A stretch of 64,000 bases of DNA from Cymbidium sinense (Eukaryota; Streptophyta; Magnoliopsida; Asparagales; Orchidaceae), in assembly GCA_021442155.1 (NCBI GenBank), contig CM038220.1, forward strand, positions 76,433,817 to 76,497,816. Reading direction: 5' to 3'. The notes below the pieces were generated by a model that was given only the letters and a program-made list of their open reading frames with translations, had not been told where the DNA came from and did no database searches. Positions within the stretch are counted from its first letter, which is position 1. Every line of letters begins with the position of its first letter. The position numbers and the translations under genes were made by a program. This document shows positions 1-11,654 of the stretch, in pieces.

Positions 1-304
1 AAAACTATCCACCTATTGAAAATCACGCGCTAGCTTTAATCTTTGCATCCCAAAAGTTACATTACATGCTTTCATAAGGTGAACTATATCTCTAGAGTCA
101 ATCCACTATAATGTCTCATGACATGGCCAATCTTATCCGGATGGCGTTGGTCCATGACTTTGTCTCGTTTGATATAACATTCACCCCATCGTGCCATAAA
201 AGGACAAGCACTTACATTTCTTAGTGCATCCACTCCCTATTGATTCTCTCCTTAATGATGATCTCCCTGATGAACAAATCATGAACTTAGGGGGTACTAG
301 TGCT

Positions 305-580
305 CACAACTGGGAGATGTACTTTGATATTGTAGCTTCCTCTCAAAGAGGAGAAGAACCATAATTTACTATCCCAGAGAACACAGGGGTAGGAATAGTT
401 CTCCTAACTCCCACAATGTGATGAGATTCTCATATCATCTGTCCAATCCATGCACCAACAATGAAGCTGAATATGAGGCTTTGATTATCGATTTAGAGTT
501 AGTCATTACACTATGCATCTAGAGTATCAACATATTTGGGGATTCTCAATTAGTCATCAACCAAATTACTGGGTTCTAAA
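305..580 (+). pseudogene. RNase H domain fragment of the Ty3/gypsy relic
   Basis: The frame from 311 reads WEMYFDIVASS, matching the first strand (W-x-L-Y-F-D-G) of retroelement RNase H. After a frame change, 451-522 gives CTNNEAEYEALIIDLEL, which contains the catalytic Glu. 525-575 gives INIFGDSQLVINQITG, which contains the catalytic Asp. Stops interrupt between the blocks. The enzyme would degrade the RNA strand during reverse transcription. Confidence 0.82.
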
Positions 581-899
581 GCCTAAGCTCCATCTTTATC
601 ATAAGTATACCATGGAATTGTTGTCCCAAATCCTAGATGTTATCATCTACAAGATTCTTTGAGGAGAGAATGTAGTAGTAGATGCATTAGCCAAGCTTGC
701 CAAAGAGTTGGCATGTCCATAACATGAGTCCATTCCAATAAGGGTCCAAAATAGATAAGTCTTATCCTTTGATGTTGAATCATGAGAGATTCTCTCAAGG
801 GGGGTTGCCATTGCCAAAAGGATGAGGAGTCAAGGGAAACCATTCATGGATTATACATAATAGCAAACTACCTCAAGAGAAATCAGCAGGTGAAGTAGA

Positions 900-2012
900 G
901 CCCTTTCTATGCTCGTGGATGGCACCTTATACGGTCCTTCGATCATATATGGTTACGTTGTCTGACAAACATGAAGCTCATGGAGAAGGTACCGTTTATG
1001 TGGAGCACACCAATCTGGTCTGAAGATGAAAGCTAAGATCAAGAGACTAGGATACTATTGGCCTTCGATGATCACAGACTACATGGACGTAGCTGCGAGA
1101 TGTCACTAATGTCAGGTACACGGTGTGGTCCTACATGAACCACACAACATTCTACATCCTACATTAGCCTCATGGCCATTTGAATGTTGGGGTACTGACA
1201 TTATGGGTCTGATCGATCCTCCTTCTTCCAAAGGTCATCGATTCATTCTAGTTGCTACTGACTACTTTCCAAGTGAGTAGAGGCAATCCCACTTAGAGAG
1301 GTCATACCGATGTGCTCCATTTCGTGAACCATATCGTATATTGGTTTGGTGTGCCTCGATAAATTATATCTGTTAATGGTACTACATTCAAGAGCACTAA
1401 AATCAATAGCTTAGCTCGAAGACATATCATAGATTGAAGATACTCTACCATCTACTATCTAAGGGAATGGCTTAGTAAGCCTTCAACAAAACTCTCATCA
1501 AATATTAAAGAAGAAACTAGATGACAAACAATGATGGCATGGATAGTTAGAAGCCTTGTACCTACCAATACGTAACTCAAACTCAATCTACCCCTTTCTC
1601 CTTAGTGTATGGGTTCAAAGTTGTTCTACCATTAGAAGTCTAACTCCCATCACTAAGGATAGCCATGTGTAGAAACTCACAATGGAGAGCCAAGTTACGT
1701 TGGAAGAGCTCAAAGGTTTAGAGGAGAGACGCCTACAGGCATGCCAGAACCTTGAGGTATACAAAGCCAAGATGATTCAAACTCATAACAAGTTGGTCCA
1801 TCCTAGAGCTTTTCAAGTAGGAGAGCTTTTTAGTTCTAAGGAGACCAATTATTGCCCGTCAAAAGATAGAAGACAAGTTTGAACCCACTTGAGATAGCCC
1901 TTATGCCATAGAGAAGGCCTACCAAGGAGGATCTTATCAACTCATAAATTGTAAAGGTGAGCACTCGATGCTTCCAATCAATGGGCTCTACTTAAAGAAA
2001 TACTATCCATAA
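900..2012 (+). pseudogene. Integrase fragment of the Ty3/gypsy relic
   Basis: Recognisable blocks occur in order. GAHQSGL (about 1002-1022) and LGYYWPSM (about 1048-1072) belong to the N-terminal zinc-binding region. WPFECWGTDIMG (from 1173) carries the first catalytic Asp and continues to FILVATDYFSK. SVNGTTFKS (about 1369-1395) lies where the second catalytic Asp (S-D-N-G) is expected and now has Val instead. An open stretch at 1682-1882 covers the region ending HPRAFQVGEL. A shifted frame, EDKFEPT to INGLYLKKYYP, ends with a stop at 2010-2012. Stops and at least three frameshifts make it non-functional. Confidence 0.85.
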
Positions 2013-2110
2013 TCTTGTTTGAAAATAATTATCAATAAAACTTTTTCATATCAAATTCCATTTCTTCTGTGTTAGAAATATCTTTTGCTTGTGAATCTAC
2101 CATGATATAT

Positions 2111-2371
2111 TTAGGATAGGTGTATGAGAACCCAAGAGGCATCCTACCCCTCCACAACACAAACATAAACTACAAAATGATCCTCCCATACTATTAAGAT
2201 AGGTGTAAGAGAACCCAAGAAGCATCCTATTTTTATTAGTACAATTAAGTTAAGTGTAAGAGAACCCGAGACATCCTTTCTTAGTGGACTCACAATTGCC
2301 CTTGCGACACCATTTCATCAATTCTTTGACGTGTTTAGGATAGGTATAAGACAACCCAAGAAGCATCCTAT
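2111..2371 (+). repeat. Four ~37-bp repeats with self-complementary ends
   Basis: The core AGGTGTAAGAGAACCC recurs at about 2111-2147, 2194-2230, 2246-2278 and 2334-2371. The best-kept copies begin TAGGAT and end ATCCTA, so each can close as a small hairpin. Spacing is irregular (about 50-90 bp). They lie just after the end of the integrase relic. Confidence 0.7.
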
Positions 2372-4429
2372 TCCCCCTTTCACAATATAAATAAATATAT
2401 ATCTTTTGTCTCAGGCTACTTTGATGTGGGGGCAAGCCCTTTGTGGCACTCACTCATTAGATGCTCTAGGTCAGGTCTATATGCTACCTCGCTAGTATGT
2501 CACCCCAGTGGTCACTTGTTGGAGGATGTGAGTCCTCATACTTTCTTCCTAACTTGATCATTGCATACCAACGAGCACCTTGTTAGGATGGTAGATTTCA
2601 CTACCCAGCTAGTGAACTACATCATGTTGACTTTGCTTAAGGAAATGTGAGTCCTTGTGCTTTCTTCTTGAACTAGCCATCATGTACTAACTAGGTTGAG
2701 TATATTTGAGGTTTAAGGTAAGTCCCCAGAGGCTCCTTTCCTCTTGACTAGATTTGAGTCGATGTAAGTTTGCCAGGGCATTAACTCGAGTCTCCCAGGT
2801 CGATGGCACTGTCAAGATAGACTATCCCAACAATCAGTTCCACTTTAGGAGGATGTGAGTCCCCTAGCTTTCTTCCTAGGCTAATTATCGCAAATTGATG
2901 AGCACCTTAGTTGGTTGATGTTCGCTATGGCTGACTCACCCAGTGGATACACCACTAGATGTGAGTCCCGTGCTTTCTCTCCTTGAGTTGGCCACTAAAT
3001 ACCTATTTGATATATGACTAGCCATGTCATCTTCTCCAGGGTGTTGGATTAAGTCTTTAGTGGTCCCATCTCCTATGGGCATTCTATTTGGATCATGTCC
3101 TTGCACCCCATTTAGACACTACGGTTACTTTGGATTGACAGCCCCTCTTTCCTAGTAACCACCCCTATGGTTGGAGAATTTGTTCGGATGCACATATTCT
3201 CCCTTGATTCAAGAATAGATAGTCATCGATATAAGCTCTTCCCGCTTTGATCCTCAAGAAACCAACAGGTCCACTTAAAATAAACTAAATAAATAAATAA
3301 AATTAATTTGCTTATGGATTAAGAATTCAAGCCCCAATGGCCCCTTTCCTGAGCATCATATCTTAGTGTGCAAAACTCCATATAGAATTTCGACTACTTT
3401 GAGTTGAGATAAGTCCTGGTGGCACTTCAGAGTTGCCCCAGTCGGGTTCAACTTGTTATGCCACCAATGATTTACCCCACATCATCTTTGCTTTTAAAAA
3501 AAGATATAAGTCTATTACATTCTTTCCAAAGATGATCATCAAAACCGATGGGTAGCATAAGTCGATTTGTTGCACAAGATCACATCACCCCAATGGTTCC
3601 TTATTTTGGAGGATGTGAGTTCTAGCACTTTCTTCCTAACTTGACCATTGCAAACCGAAAGGCACCCCTAAGGTTGGTTAGTTCTACCTAACTGTTGGTA
3701 GACTATCCTTTGGGATTTGTAAACTTAAGGTAGGTATAGGATGATATTAGCTCCTTCTTAGTAGATCCATCGCACACTGTCAGGGTTTATCTAAAAATAA
3801 ATTAATTTTAACTATTCTTGAGTCGATATGAGTCCACAACGACATTCACTTAAATAGTCACCCTAGGTCGGGATTGATGCCATCAACAGATCACCCCAAG
3901 TGTTGATCCCTACTTTGGAAGATATAAGTCACTACTTTCTTCTAGATTGCACAAAGGCAACCCTTAGGCATAGTCCTACCTTTGTAGGTAGACTACCCCT
4001 TTAGATTTGTAAATGAGATAGGTCAAGCATATAGCTCTTCTCGTGAGTCCATCACATGCCAATTAGGTCCACAACATAATACACTAAATTAAATTAAATT
4101 AAATCAATATAAATCAAATTAATCATCGAATACTCTTAAGTAAGACCCCCAATGCTCACTTAGAGTCGCCTAGTGATTGATGTATGCACATATTACCCCA
4201 ATGACTTATCCCTACTTGGAAGATGTAAGTCCTATGCTTTCTTCCTAGCAACACAATCGAGATGCAACTCTTAGATAATCCTACCTGGGTAGACTACCCC
4301 TTTGGACTTGTAAATCTAGACGTCCACGATTCTTCTCGTCCATCACACGTTTCAACATAACACACCAAATTAAATTAAATCAATTCAAATAAAATCAATA
4401 TAAATCAAATTACACACTACCTATTGGGG

Positions 4430-4434
4430 TCCTT
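4430..4434. repeat. Candidate left 5-bp target duplication of E1 (TCCTT)
   Basis: TCCTT sits directly before the TGTTGACCTC start of E1. The same five bases occur at 19109-19113, directly after the inverted terminus GGTCAACAACA. A 5-bp duplication is what retroviral-type integrases make. It depends on accepting three extra bases at the right terminus. Confidence 0.45.
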
Positions 4435-6785
4435 TGTTGACCTCAATTTTAGAGTGAGCTCTTAACCTCCTCTTCTTAGACTTAGGACTCTTCTAGACAC
4501 TAAGAACTCCTTAGTCAAAAATATCTAGTGAATAGGTGAACACTTAACCTAAGCCAGAGACTTAGAAGTATTATTCATAAGATTAGTTATACCTTATTTA
4601 AGGAAATTACCTATCTCATCGCCTAAACCCAATCTAGATATGCTTTCTCAAATCAAGCCCAGATTCAATTCTCAAACCAAATCTCAAATTCAAATTCAAA
4701 TTCCAAATATAATTTCAAAATTTTACTTCAACCCAAAATAAAATTCAAAATCCTAAGACCCTTCCTAAGCCATATGAACCACATTCATAAGCTTAGCCAA
4801 AATGACCTTAAATCAAATCAAACTCAATTGATCTCTTTATAAATCAATTATTCCTTCATTTATATTCACAAATATAAATGAAATCCAAATTCAAATGACA
4901 AATCCAAACTCAATACAAACCCTTTAAGCCAATTCTTTGGACTTAGCCAAATTCTATCAAGATCAAGTCAAAACTAATGAATTTTCTCTTGAGTCAATCA
5001 TTCATTCAATTATCTACCCAAATATAAATGAAACTTACAATCATCAAATCAAATCGAAACCAACCCAAGTCAAACCCAACTTAGCCATTTTGATTTGAAA
5101 ATTTTGAATGAGCCAAAATCCCTTAGACTCTAAATTGATAGCCGTTGAATTTATATTTCAATCTTGGGCTCATATATAAGTTCAATTAAACTTGAATCAA
5201 ACCAAAACCAAACTAATAGACCCACTTAGGTCAATTTGAGCCAACTTCCAATCCAACCCAAATTGGATTAAACCAAGCTCACCAAAACCTTCCGCCATGA
5301 TTGTTGATCATCCTAGAATGATCAATTGTAATCAATCAAAAACCAAGTCAAGTTAGTCATTTGACCAAGTCAACCCTAATAAATAAAACTAGCCAAAACT
5401 CATCTACACCAAATTGATTGAAACCAATGATTTGAATCAACCCAAAATCAATATTTAAATATGACTTGACCAGAATTAAGTCAAACCAAGACCAATTGTC
5501 CATTTGATCCAAATTGACCTAAATTGGCTTAAAGGACCAAAGGTCAAATCATGATCTAACCCAAATTGATTACAACCAATGGCTCAAGTGCATTCCAAAT
5601 TGATTATTGAACTTGACCAAAACCATAATTAAACCCAATTTGATCAATCAACCCAATTGGTCAACTCACCCCAGCCCAAATTGGCCTAAATGGTCAATTT
5701 GGCCTAAATCAAATTAAATCCAAATTAAAAACCAAAGACCACATTCATCTTCAATTAGCAATTGAACATGAATCAACCCATAACCCAAGCTAATTTGGTC
5801 AAATTGATCAACTTGACCCAATATGACCCATATGACCCAAATTAAGCCAAATCCATTGAAACCAAGCCATGACCCATTGGGGCTGATGAAACCTGACCCA
5901 AACCCATTTGGAATCAGTCAAAAATCAACCCATCTCATTTAAATCCCTCATGGATCTTCCCCCACATAGGATTCCATCCAACCTCATTTAATTATCCCCC
6001 ATCACATGCACTTAAATTCTCCCCAACATTTGCATTGAATAGAGCTGATCATATGGCAACAAGAGAGGACTTTGGAGCAAAAATCCAAAGTCCTCAATCA
6101 ATCCATCTTCCATCCTAACCACCTAAGCAAGATGGCAATCAATTTGGAGCCAAAAAAGTTCAAAAAAGAATGGATTTTCAGCCATTATAAAAAGATGGGG
6201 AAATAAGGCTTTAGATCTCTTATTCCTGCCATCATTCAGCCCCTTAAAGCTCCCTAAAGCAAAAAAAGGAACCCATCCCCCACCTCTTTGAGCCATTTTT
6301 GAGCTTAAAAACACAAATATTTATTTTTGATGAGGAAACGGTAAATATCATAGAAGATGACGTTCCAAAGGGAGGCAAGGGTTAAAGATCATTCCAAAGA
6401 TTTCTCACATACTTAGGAGTTCATTCGGATCTTCACCGCCGCCGAAAACCATCCCCACGAGGTAAATTTAAAACTTTAGTCGCCTTAGATTTCATTTTGT
6501 GTTAATTTTCTTGCAATTTTTAGAATTTCCCCTAGATAATTTTGCATTTTTACTATAAATCATCTCAAAAAAAAATTAGATTTTTTTTGGTGCAAATCGA
6601 CGCGAAAATGAGTCTATTTAGACAAGTTTTAACTTAGAAAACCCTATTTTTCCCTTTAAAAGCCTACTTTTACGTTCACCATCCAACTATACCGTCCGAT
6701 CAAGCGTCGGATCAAACGCTGGATCACACGTGGATCACACTATTCGGGCCTTCGACCGCATGATAAGATCTGGACCATCTGAACT

Positions 6786-6886
6786 CGTGATTCACTCGAT
6801 CGGATGGCTCAGATCGCACATCCTGGCCTCTAGATCGCTCATCTGGACTATCTGATCTCTGATCGGGCGATCTAGAGTGAATCACG
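6786..6886. repeat. 12-bp inverted repeat in the CpG/GATC-rich tract
   Basis: CGTGATTCACTC (6786-6797) and GAGTGAATCACG (6875-6886) are perfect inverse complements, separated by 77 bases that are themselves full of GATC and GATCGG words in both senses. The tract 6660-6945 stands out against the AT-rich surroundings. Its counterparts lie at about 15960-16240, 21830-22060, 29700-29850, 43240-43440, 47030-47220 and 63480-63770. Confidence 0.65.
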
Positions 6887-8164
6887 GGTCGCTCTCTAGA
6901 CCGTTGATTGGTCTTTCCCGCTCGATGGCTGACGTCAGCACCGCTTTTTTATTTAAAAAATTAATTTAAATTACCTAAAACTTAAAAAAATGATACAAAA
7001 TAAAATACTTAACCAAACATTTCAAACAAAGGTTCATTGGATTTGTCTTTCCGAGAGAAATCCAACAAAGTCAAAATTCCCAAATTTATCTAAGTATTTT
7101 GAGCTTAATTTGAGTTTTAGTGAAAATAAAATTTCATTAATTAAACCAAAAATATATGTCAGATTAAGTTTAAATTTTTAGAGATTGAAATTAAAGTTAA
7201 AACAGAACTACAATAGAAATTTCAAGTGAAAAGGACTTCCAGATAGGGAGAAATTAAATTTTGAAGTTTCGATTGCCCATTTTAATAAAATAAATAAAAT
7301 AAAATTCAAAATTTAGAAAAATCTTCAAAATGGCTTAAATCACTTCAATTGACATCTAGGACTCTTAAGAAAATAATGTGATCTTGAATCCTAATGAACT
7401 CCAAACAAACACTTAAGAGTAGAGTTTAATCAATTAAGAGTTAATTAAAACACAATCTAAAAATAATTTAAATATCAAATAAAAAATCAAATGAAGTATC
7501 ACCTAAGCAATCATTAATCAAATCTCAAATCAAAAAAATATCATTCTTAGAGAAAATTAAATTAAGTATGATTAAACCTATTTAAATCAATAAAACTCAA
7601 TTAAACGATTAAATCTTAAATCAAACTTAAAATTCAACAAATCTAGGAAACTTTAACATGGGTTAAACTAGTATAACTAAACCTACACCATGCATGGAGT
7701 CTTAATCATATGAAACTCCTTAATGAATATAAATAAACTAAAACTAATTAATCATTAAATAAACTAAAAATCAATTTGATTAACAAACCAAGTCAATATA
7801 ATCATTTAATATTAATCAAATTAAATCATATAAAGTTAAAGTAAACTTAATTAACATATGATTAAATCACATCCATTTGGAATAAGATAATTAATTAACC
7901 ATTAAATATTTCAACCTAAGAACTAAATCAAACGTGTTAATGAAATCAAACAAACATAATAAATGAATCAAATCAAATAAAACTCTAATCATAAATAATT
8001 AAACTTAATTGAAATGAAATAAACAATTAATTCACTTAGTAATGATGGTAAATAATAATCCTTTAATCAAACAATGATGGAAATTAAATCATTAAATTCT
8101 AATTAAACAAACCCTTAATTAATCTAATGATTTAAAAATTTAATTACACTTAATCAAACTTAAT

Positions 8165-9060
8165 TAGTTAAACATCTAATTAATGCAAACTTAATGAATT
8201 AATCCATCATCTTAATTAATCAAATTAATTTAAATAAGTTACATTAAAGCTAACTCTAAAATTAAGCTTAAATCAAACCACTAATTAAATTTAACAATTA
8301 ATCACACCCCTCAAGTAAGCTAATTAAGTTAATCAAATTAATCATATTAAACCTAAGCTTAATCAAACATAATCAAAATGAAATTAAATACTAATCAAAA
8401 CCCAAATTAAACCTAAATCATTAAGTCATTAATTACATCATTAAGAATTAGATTTATTTAATTTAATAATTAACTTAAACACACTCCTTAATTACACTAA
8501 TTACCTTTAAGCCAATCCAATTAAATAAACACCTAATTAATGCAAACTTAATAAATTAATCCACCATCTTAATAAATCAAATTTACTTTATAAATCATAT
8601 TAAAATTAATTGAAATCAAACACTTAATTAATCTACTAATTAATTTGATCACACATCTTAAGTAAACTAATTAAAGTCAATCAAAATAATCATATTAAAC
8701 TTAAATTTAATCAAACATAATTGCAATTAAATACCAATAAATTCTTAATTTAAACTTAAATCATTAAGTCATTAATTACATCATTAACCTAAACAAATAT
8801 GAAATCAAATTTTAAAAAAAATTAACAAATCTTTACTTAATTTAATAATTGATCACACCTCTTAAATAAGCTAATTATGTTAATAAAATTAATCATATTA
8901 AACTTAAGCTTAATTTAACATAAATTTTAACATAATCAAAATGAAATTAAATGTCAATCAAATCCTAAATAAGTCATTAATTACATCATCAACCTAAACA
9001 AATATGAAACTAAATTAAAAATTAAACAAACCCATATTTAATTTAATAATTAAGCTAAAC
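8165..9060 (+). repeat. Three degenerate ~300-bp tandem repeats
   Basis: Phrases such as CTAATTAATGCAAACTTAAT, GATCACACCTCTTAA-like words and TCATTAAGTCATTAATTACA recur in the same order in units starting near 8165, 8525 and 8830. This expansion lies in the E1 left arm and appears not to be matched in the right arm. It helps explain why the left arm is longer in this stretch. Confidence 0.6.
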
Positions 9061-9464
9061 ACACTTCTTAATTAAACTAATAAACACATTGAACCTAAGC
9101 AAGCCCATATACTAATAAAGCTAATCAAATAAAGCAAATCAAATTAAATTAAATTAAGAAAGACTCTCATCAATTTAATATGCAATCAAATCAAATCTCA
9201 TTCAACCAACTTAAATAAGATAAACTAATTAACTATCCAATGTATGAAATCAAAATGCAAACCAAACTTTGATAAGCATGACAAATGGATGAGATTAAAA
9301 ATAAAATCCTAATTACAAGGAATCAAACTCAATTAAAATCAAAATAAAAATCAATTAATCTAATATGATCAAACTACAAATGAATGAACCATAATCAAAT
9401 CAAATAAACATAAGTTAAGTCACATAACTATAATCAAAGAAAAGAATTAGATATTAATTTAAAA

Positions 9465-9755
9465 GGATATTGAATTATCAAGATTTAATTAAACCAAAAC
9501 ATTTAATATAAAATAAATCATGAATTTAAACAAACTTAAACTTCATTAGAGATCAAGGATATTGAATTATCAAGATTTAATTAAATTAAAACATCTAATC
9601 TAAAATTAATTAATCAAAAAACACATGAATTTAAATAAACTTAAACTTCATTAGATATTAAGGATACTAAATTATCATGATGTAATTAAATCAACACATT
9701 TAATCCTAAATTAATCAATTAAATACATGAAGCTTAAACAAACTCAAATTCTAAA
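9465..9755 (+). repeat. Three ~92-105-bp tandem repeats
   Basis: GGATATTGAATTATCAAGAT starts copies at 9465 and 9557, and a diverged version starts at 9662. Each is followed by an ACATTTAATCTAAAATTAAT-like phrase, then a CATGAATTTAAA phrase and a CTTCATTAGA phrase. The tract is AT-rich and has no coding potential. Confidence 0.75.
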
Positions 9756-10219
9756 TTCTAAATCAAATCAAATAAATCAAATCAAATGAATTATACAAAT
9801 TCAAATGGATTAAGATACATAAGGACCTTTAGCTCTTTAGAGTTAGGGATAGAATAGGATGAGTTCTGTACAAATGGAATTCATTATACTCTTCATTCTT
9901 GAAAACTTAAACATCACTCTAACCAAATAAAAGTGAAATAAAAATAAAAAATAAATTATTAAATCATATAAATTGAAATCACCCAAAGGTAAAATTTAAA
10001 AAAAAATTTAAACTCTAAATTGAAACTTAAACTAAAGAAGTCTAGTAAAGTCTTGCCACACAAGCATTAAGCACACACATTAAAATACTAAGTCACCACT
10101 TCTAAGTTAGGGCGTTGTATGTATGATGTTGTATTTTATTTTGTGATGTAATATTTTAGACTGGATGTTATGGTGTATGTTTCTGGATGTTAGGGTTATT
10201 AATCATAATTTTCTGCAAT

Positions 10220-10342
10220 GGGTTATGCTTAAGGGGACGTTGTAATAAAAATATAAATGCTTTGATGTGCAGGTTGCTTAGCCTCTAAGCGTAACCCATG
10301 TTAGGACAGGGCTTGGTTACCCATGTGTGGGTGCTAAGTCCA
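10220..10342 (+). other. Conserved hairpin pair in the E1 left arm
   Basis: GGGTTATGCTTAAGGGG (10220-10236) pairs with CCTCTAAGCGTAACCC (10282-10297) across an AT-rich loop. Next, 10310-10342 forms a second hairpin with GCTT/AAGTCC outer bases and ACCCA/TGGGT inner bases. Equivalent pairs exist in E1-right (13425-13541), E2-left (24501-24625), E2-right (27175-27290, partly decayed) and E3 (51630-51763), with paired substitutions that keep the stems. Confidence 0.6.
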
Positions 10343-10604
10343 AATTATTCATATAACTGCTTGATTTGTATGGTGTATTTAGCTAACAATTATTTTGCAA
10401 GTGTAACTAGATTTATTTTTTCTATTTTTAATATAATTTTGCATTAAGAATTAGGATTAGTGTTATGATGGCTAAAAGGCTTAGTCCCAGGGGTGCCCTG
10501 TGATGCCTTTGGAACAAATCAAATCAAAAGAAAGAGAAGGAAGAAATGAAGAAAAGAAGACCCCCATAGAATGTATTATTTTTTTTGTAATCTGGGTTGT
10601 ATAA

Positions 10605-10623
10605 GGGTAGATCTCGGCTACCC
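10605..10623 (+). other. GGGTAG/CTACCC hairpin (E1 left arm)
   Basis: GGGTAG (10605-10610) and CTACCC (10618-10623) close a 7-base loop. Copies of this short stem lie at 13067-13085, 24962-24980 and 26867-26880. A changed GC-rich version is at 49411-49427. Confidence 0.6.
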
Positions 10624-11654
10624 ATTTTTTCTCTTTGGGGTATCTGAGAAACCCAATCTGACCTTTTTTATTTTATGATAGTCTATAAAATTATTTGATG
10701 TTATGTTTTAGCAAGACTTTTCATAGTTTCTTTATGACTGATGCTTGAATGTGTGGCCTGGATGCGGTAGGATCTTAGGATGAAATTAATTTTTACCCCA
10801 ATTAACAACTCATAATAATTAAAATTTAAAATAACTCATAACTTCACCATAAAGCCTAGGAATTAAATCAAGATGATAAAATTTTAGCAACCCTTAGTTG
10901 GATGAATGAATGTGTAATATCATGCATGTCATATTCTTCCACTCTTGTTAAGAGGGGCTTCCATCTTTGCCGAGAGAATGAAGGCTTAACCGTGAGAGAG
11001 TTTTGATGGATGAACACCCCTTTCTCTCTTGATTTGGCCCATAATCAAGTTCTCATGCATTTAGGCATACAAAATTCCATAACTGTCAAAACAAAAGTCC
11101 AAAAGAATTGAATAAATTTGATAAAATTTAGTTAGATTAAGTCATGGATTCATACAACTCATGCTCTAGTCTCTTAGGGAGTGAGTTTAAGGACTTAGTT
11201 TCCTCTAAATAAATTATACCTTCTTGCAAAGCATAAGACTTACTACATGAATTTAAAGTGTAGGAAGAGTTGGCTTGCCACTCCAGTAATAAGTAATCGG
11301 TGGTTTATTCTCTCTTATGGAGATACACCATATACCCATTTTGCCTTAGATTTTGGTCATGCTTTCATCCTCAAAAGCTTCCTAGATTTAGGATCTAAGT
11401 TGTTGTTTCTCTTTTGAGCTATAAGCATAAATCTCACCTCTTAGGCATTTTCACGCCTTATGTTGTGGAATTATAAGCCCAAGAATCAAATAAAATGTCA
11501 ACTCAAATAATAACTTACTTCAATTTCAAAATATAAAACCCAACTATAGGGTAGATTGGAATGCTCACTAGCTTCCTAGTATCATGAGCATTTACTTTCT
11601 CCCTTTGGATTCCAAAAATAAGTCTTCTCCTTGATCTATCTCATTTGATTTTCT

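Larger units (their letters stand above)
180..2012 (+). pseudogene. Ty3/gypsy pol relic (RNase H to integrase C-terminus)
   Basis: This is the decayed 3' half of an LTR-retrotransposon polyprotein. Read with frame changes, it gives an RNase H segment (about 305-580), a zinc-binding/integrase segment (about 900-1650) and the integrase C-terminal region (about 1680-2012) in the order expected for Ty3/gypsy pol. Stops and frameshifts occur throughout, so it cannot encode a working protein. The RNase H carries the TNNEAEYEAL and GDSQLV blocks typical of the extra, archaeal-like RNase H of the plant Tat/Ogre lineage. The very long non-coding tail that follows also fits that lineage. Reverse transcriptase and protease would lie left of base 1; I could not recognise anything in 1-180. 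Lineage assignment is inference; the family call is secure. Confidence 0.85.
2013..4434 (+). repeat. Repeat-rich non-coding tail after the Ty3/gypsy pol
   Basis: There are no coding blocks. The stretch is built from degenerate copies of a unit of roughly 300 bp. The recurring phrase GGAGGATGTGAGTCC followed by a pyrimidine-rich CTTTCTTCC occurs near 2520, 2640, 2850, 2955, 3500, 3605, 3915 and 4215. Several copies also carry CACCCCAATGG-like phrases (near 2495, 3585, 3890, 4190). Long, tandem-repeat-rich 3' untranslated regions between pol and the 3' LTR are established for Tat/Ogre-type gypsy elements, so this is probably the 3' UTR of the pol relic. No 3' LTR was recognised; E1 begins at 4435. 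Confidence 0.6.

Noticed and set aside
643..843. 66-codon minus-strand frame at the left end
   Set aside because: It is antisense to the Ty3/gypsy pol relic between RNase H and integrase.
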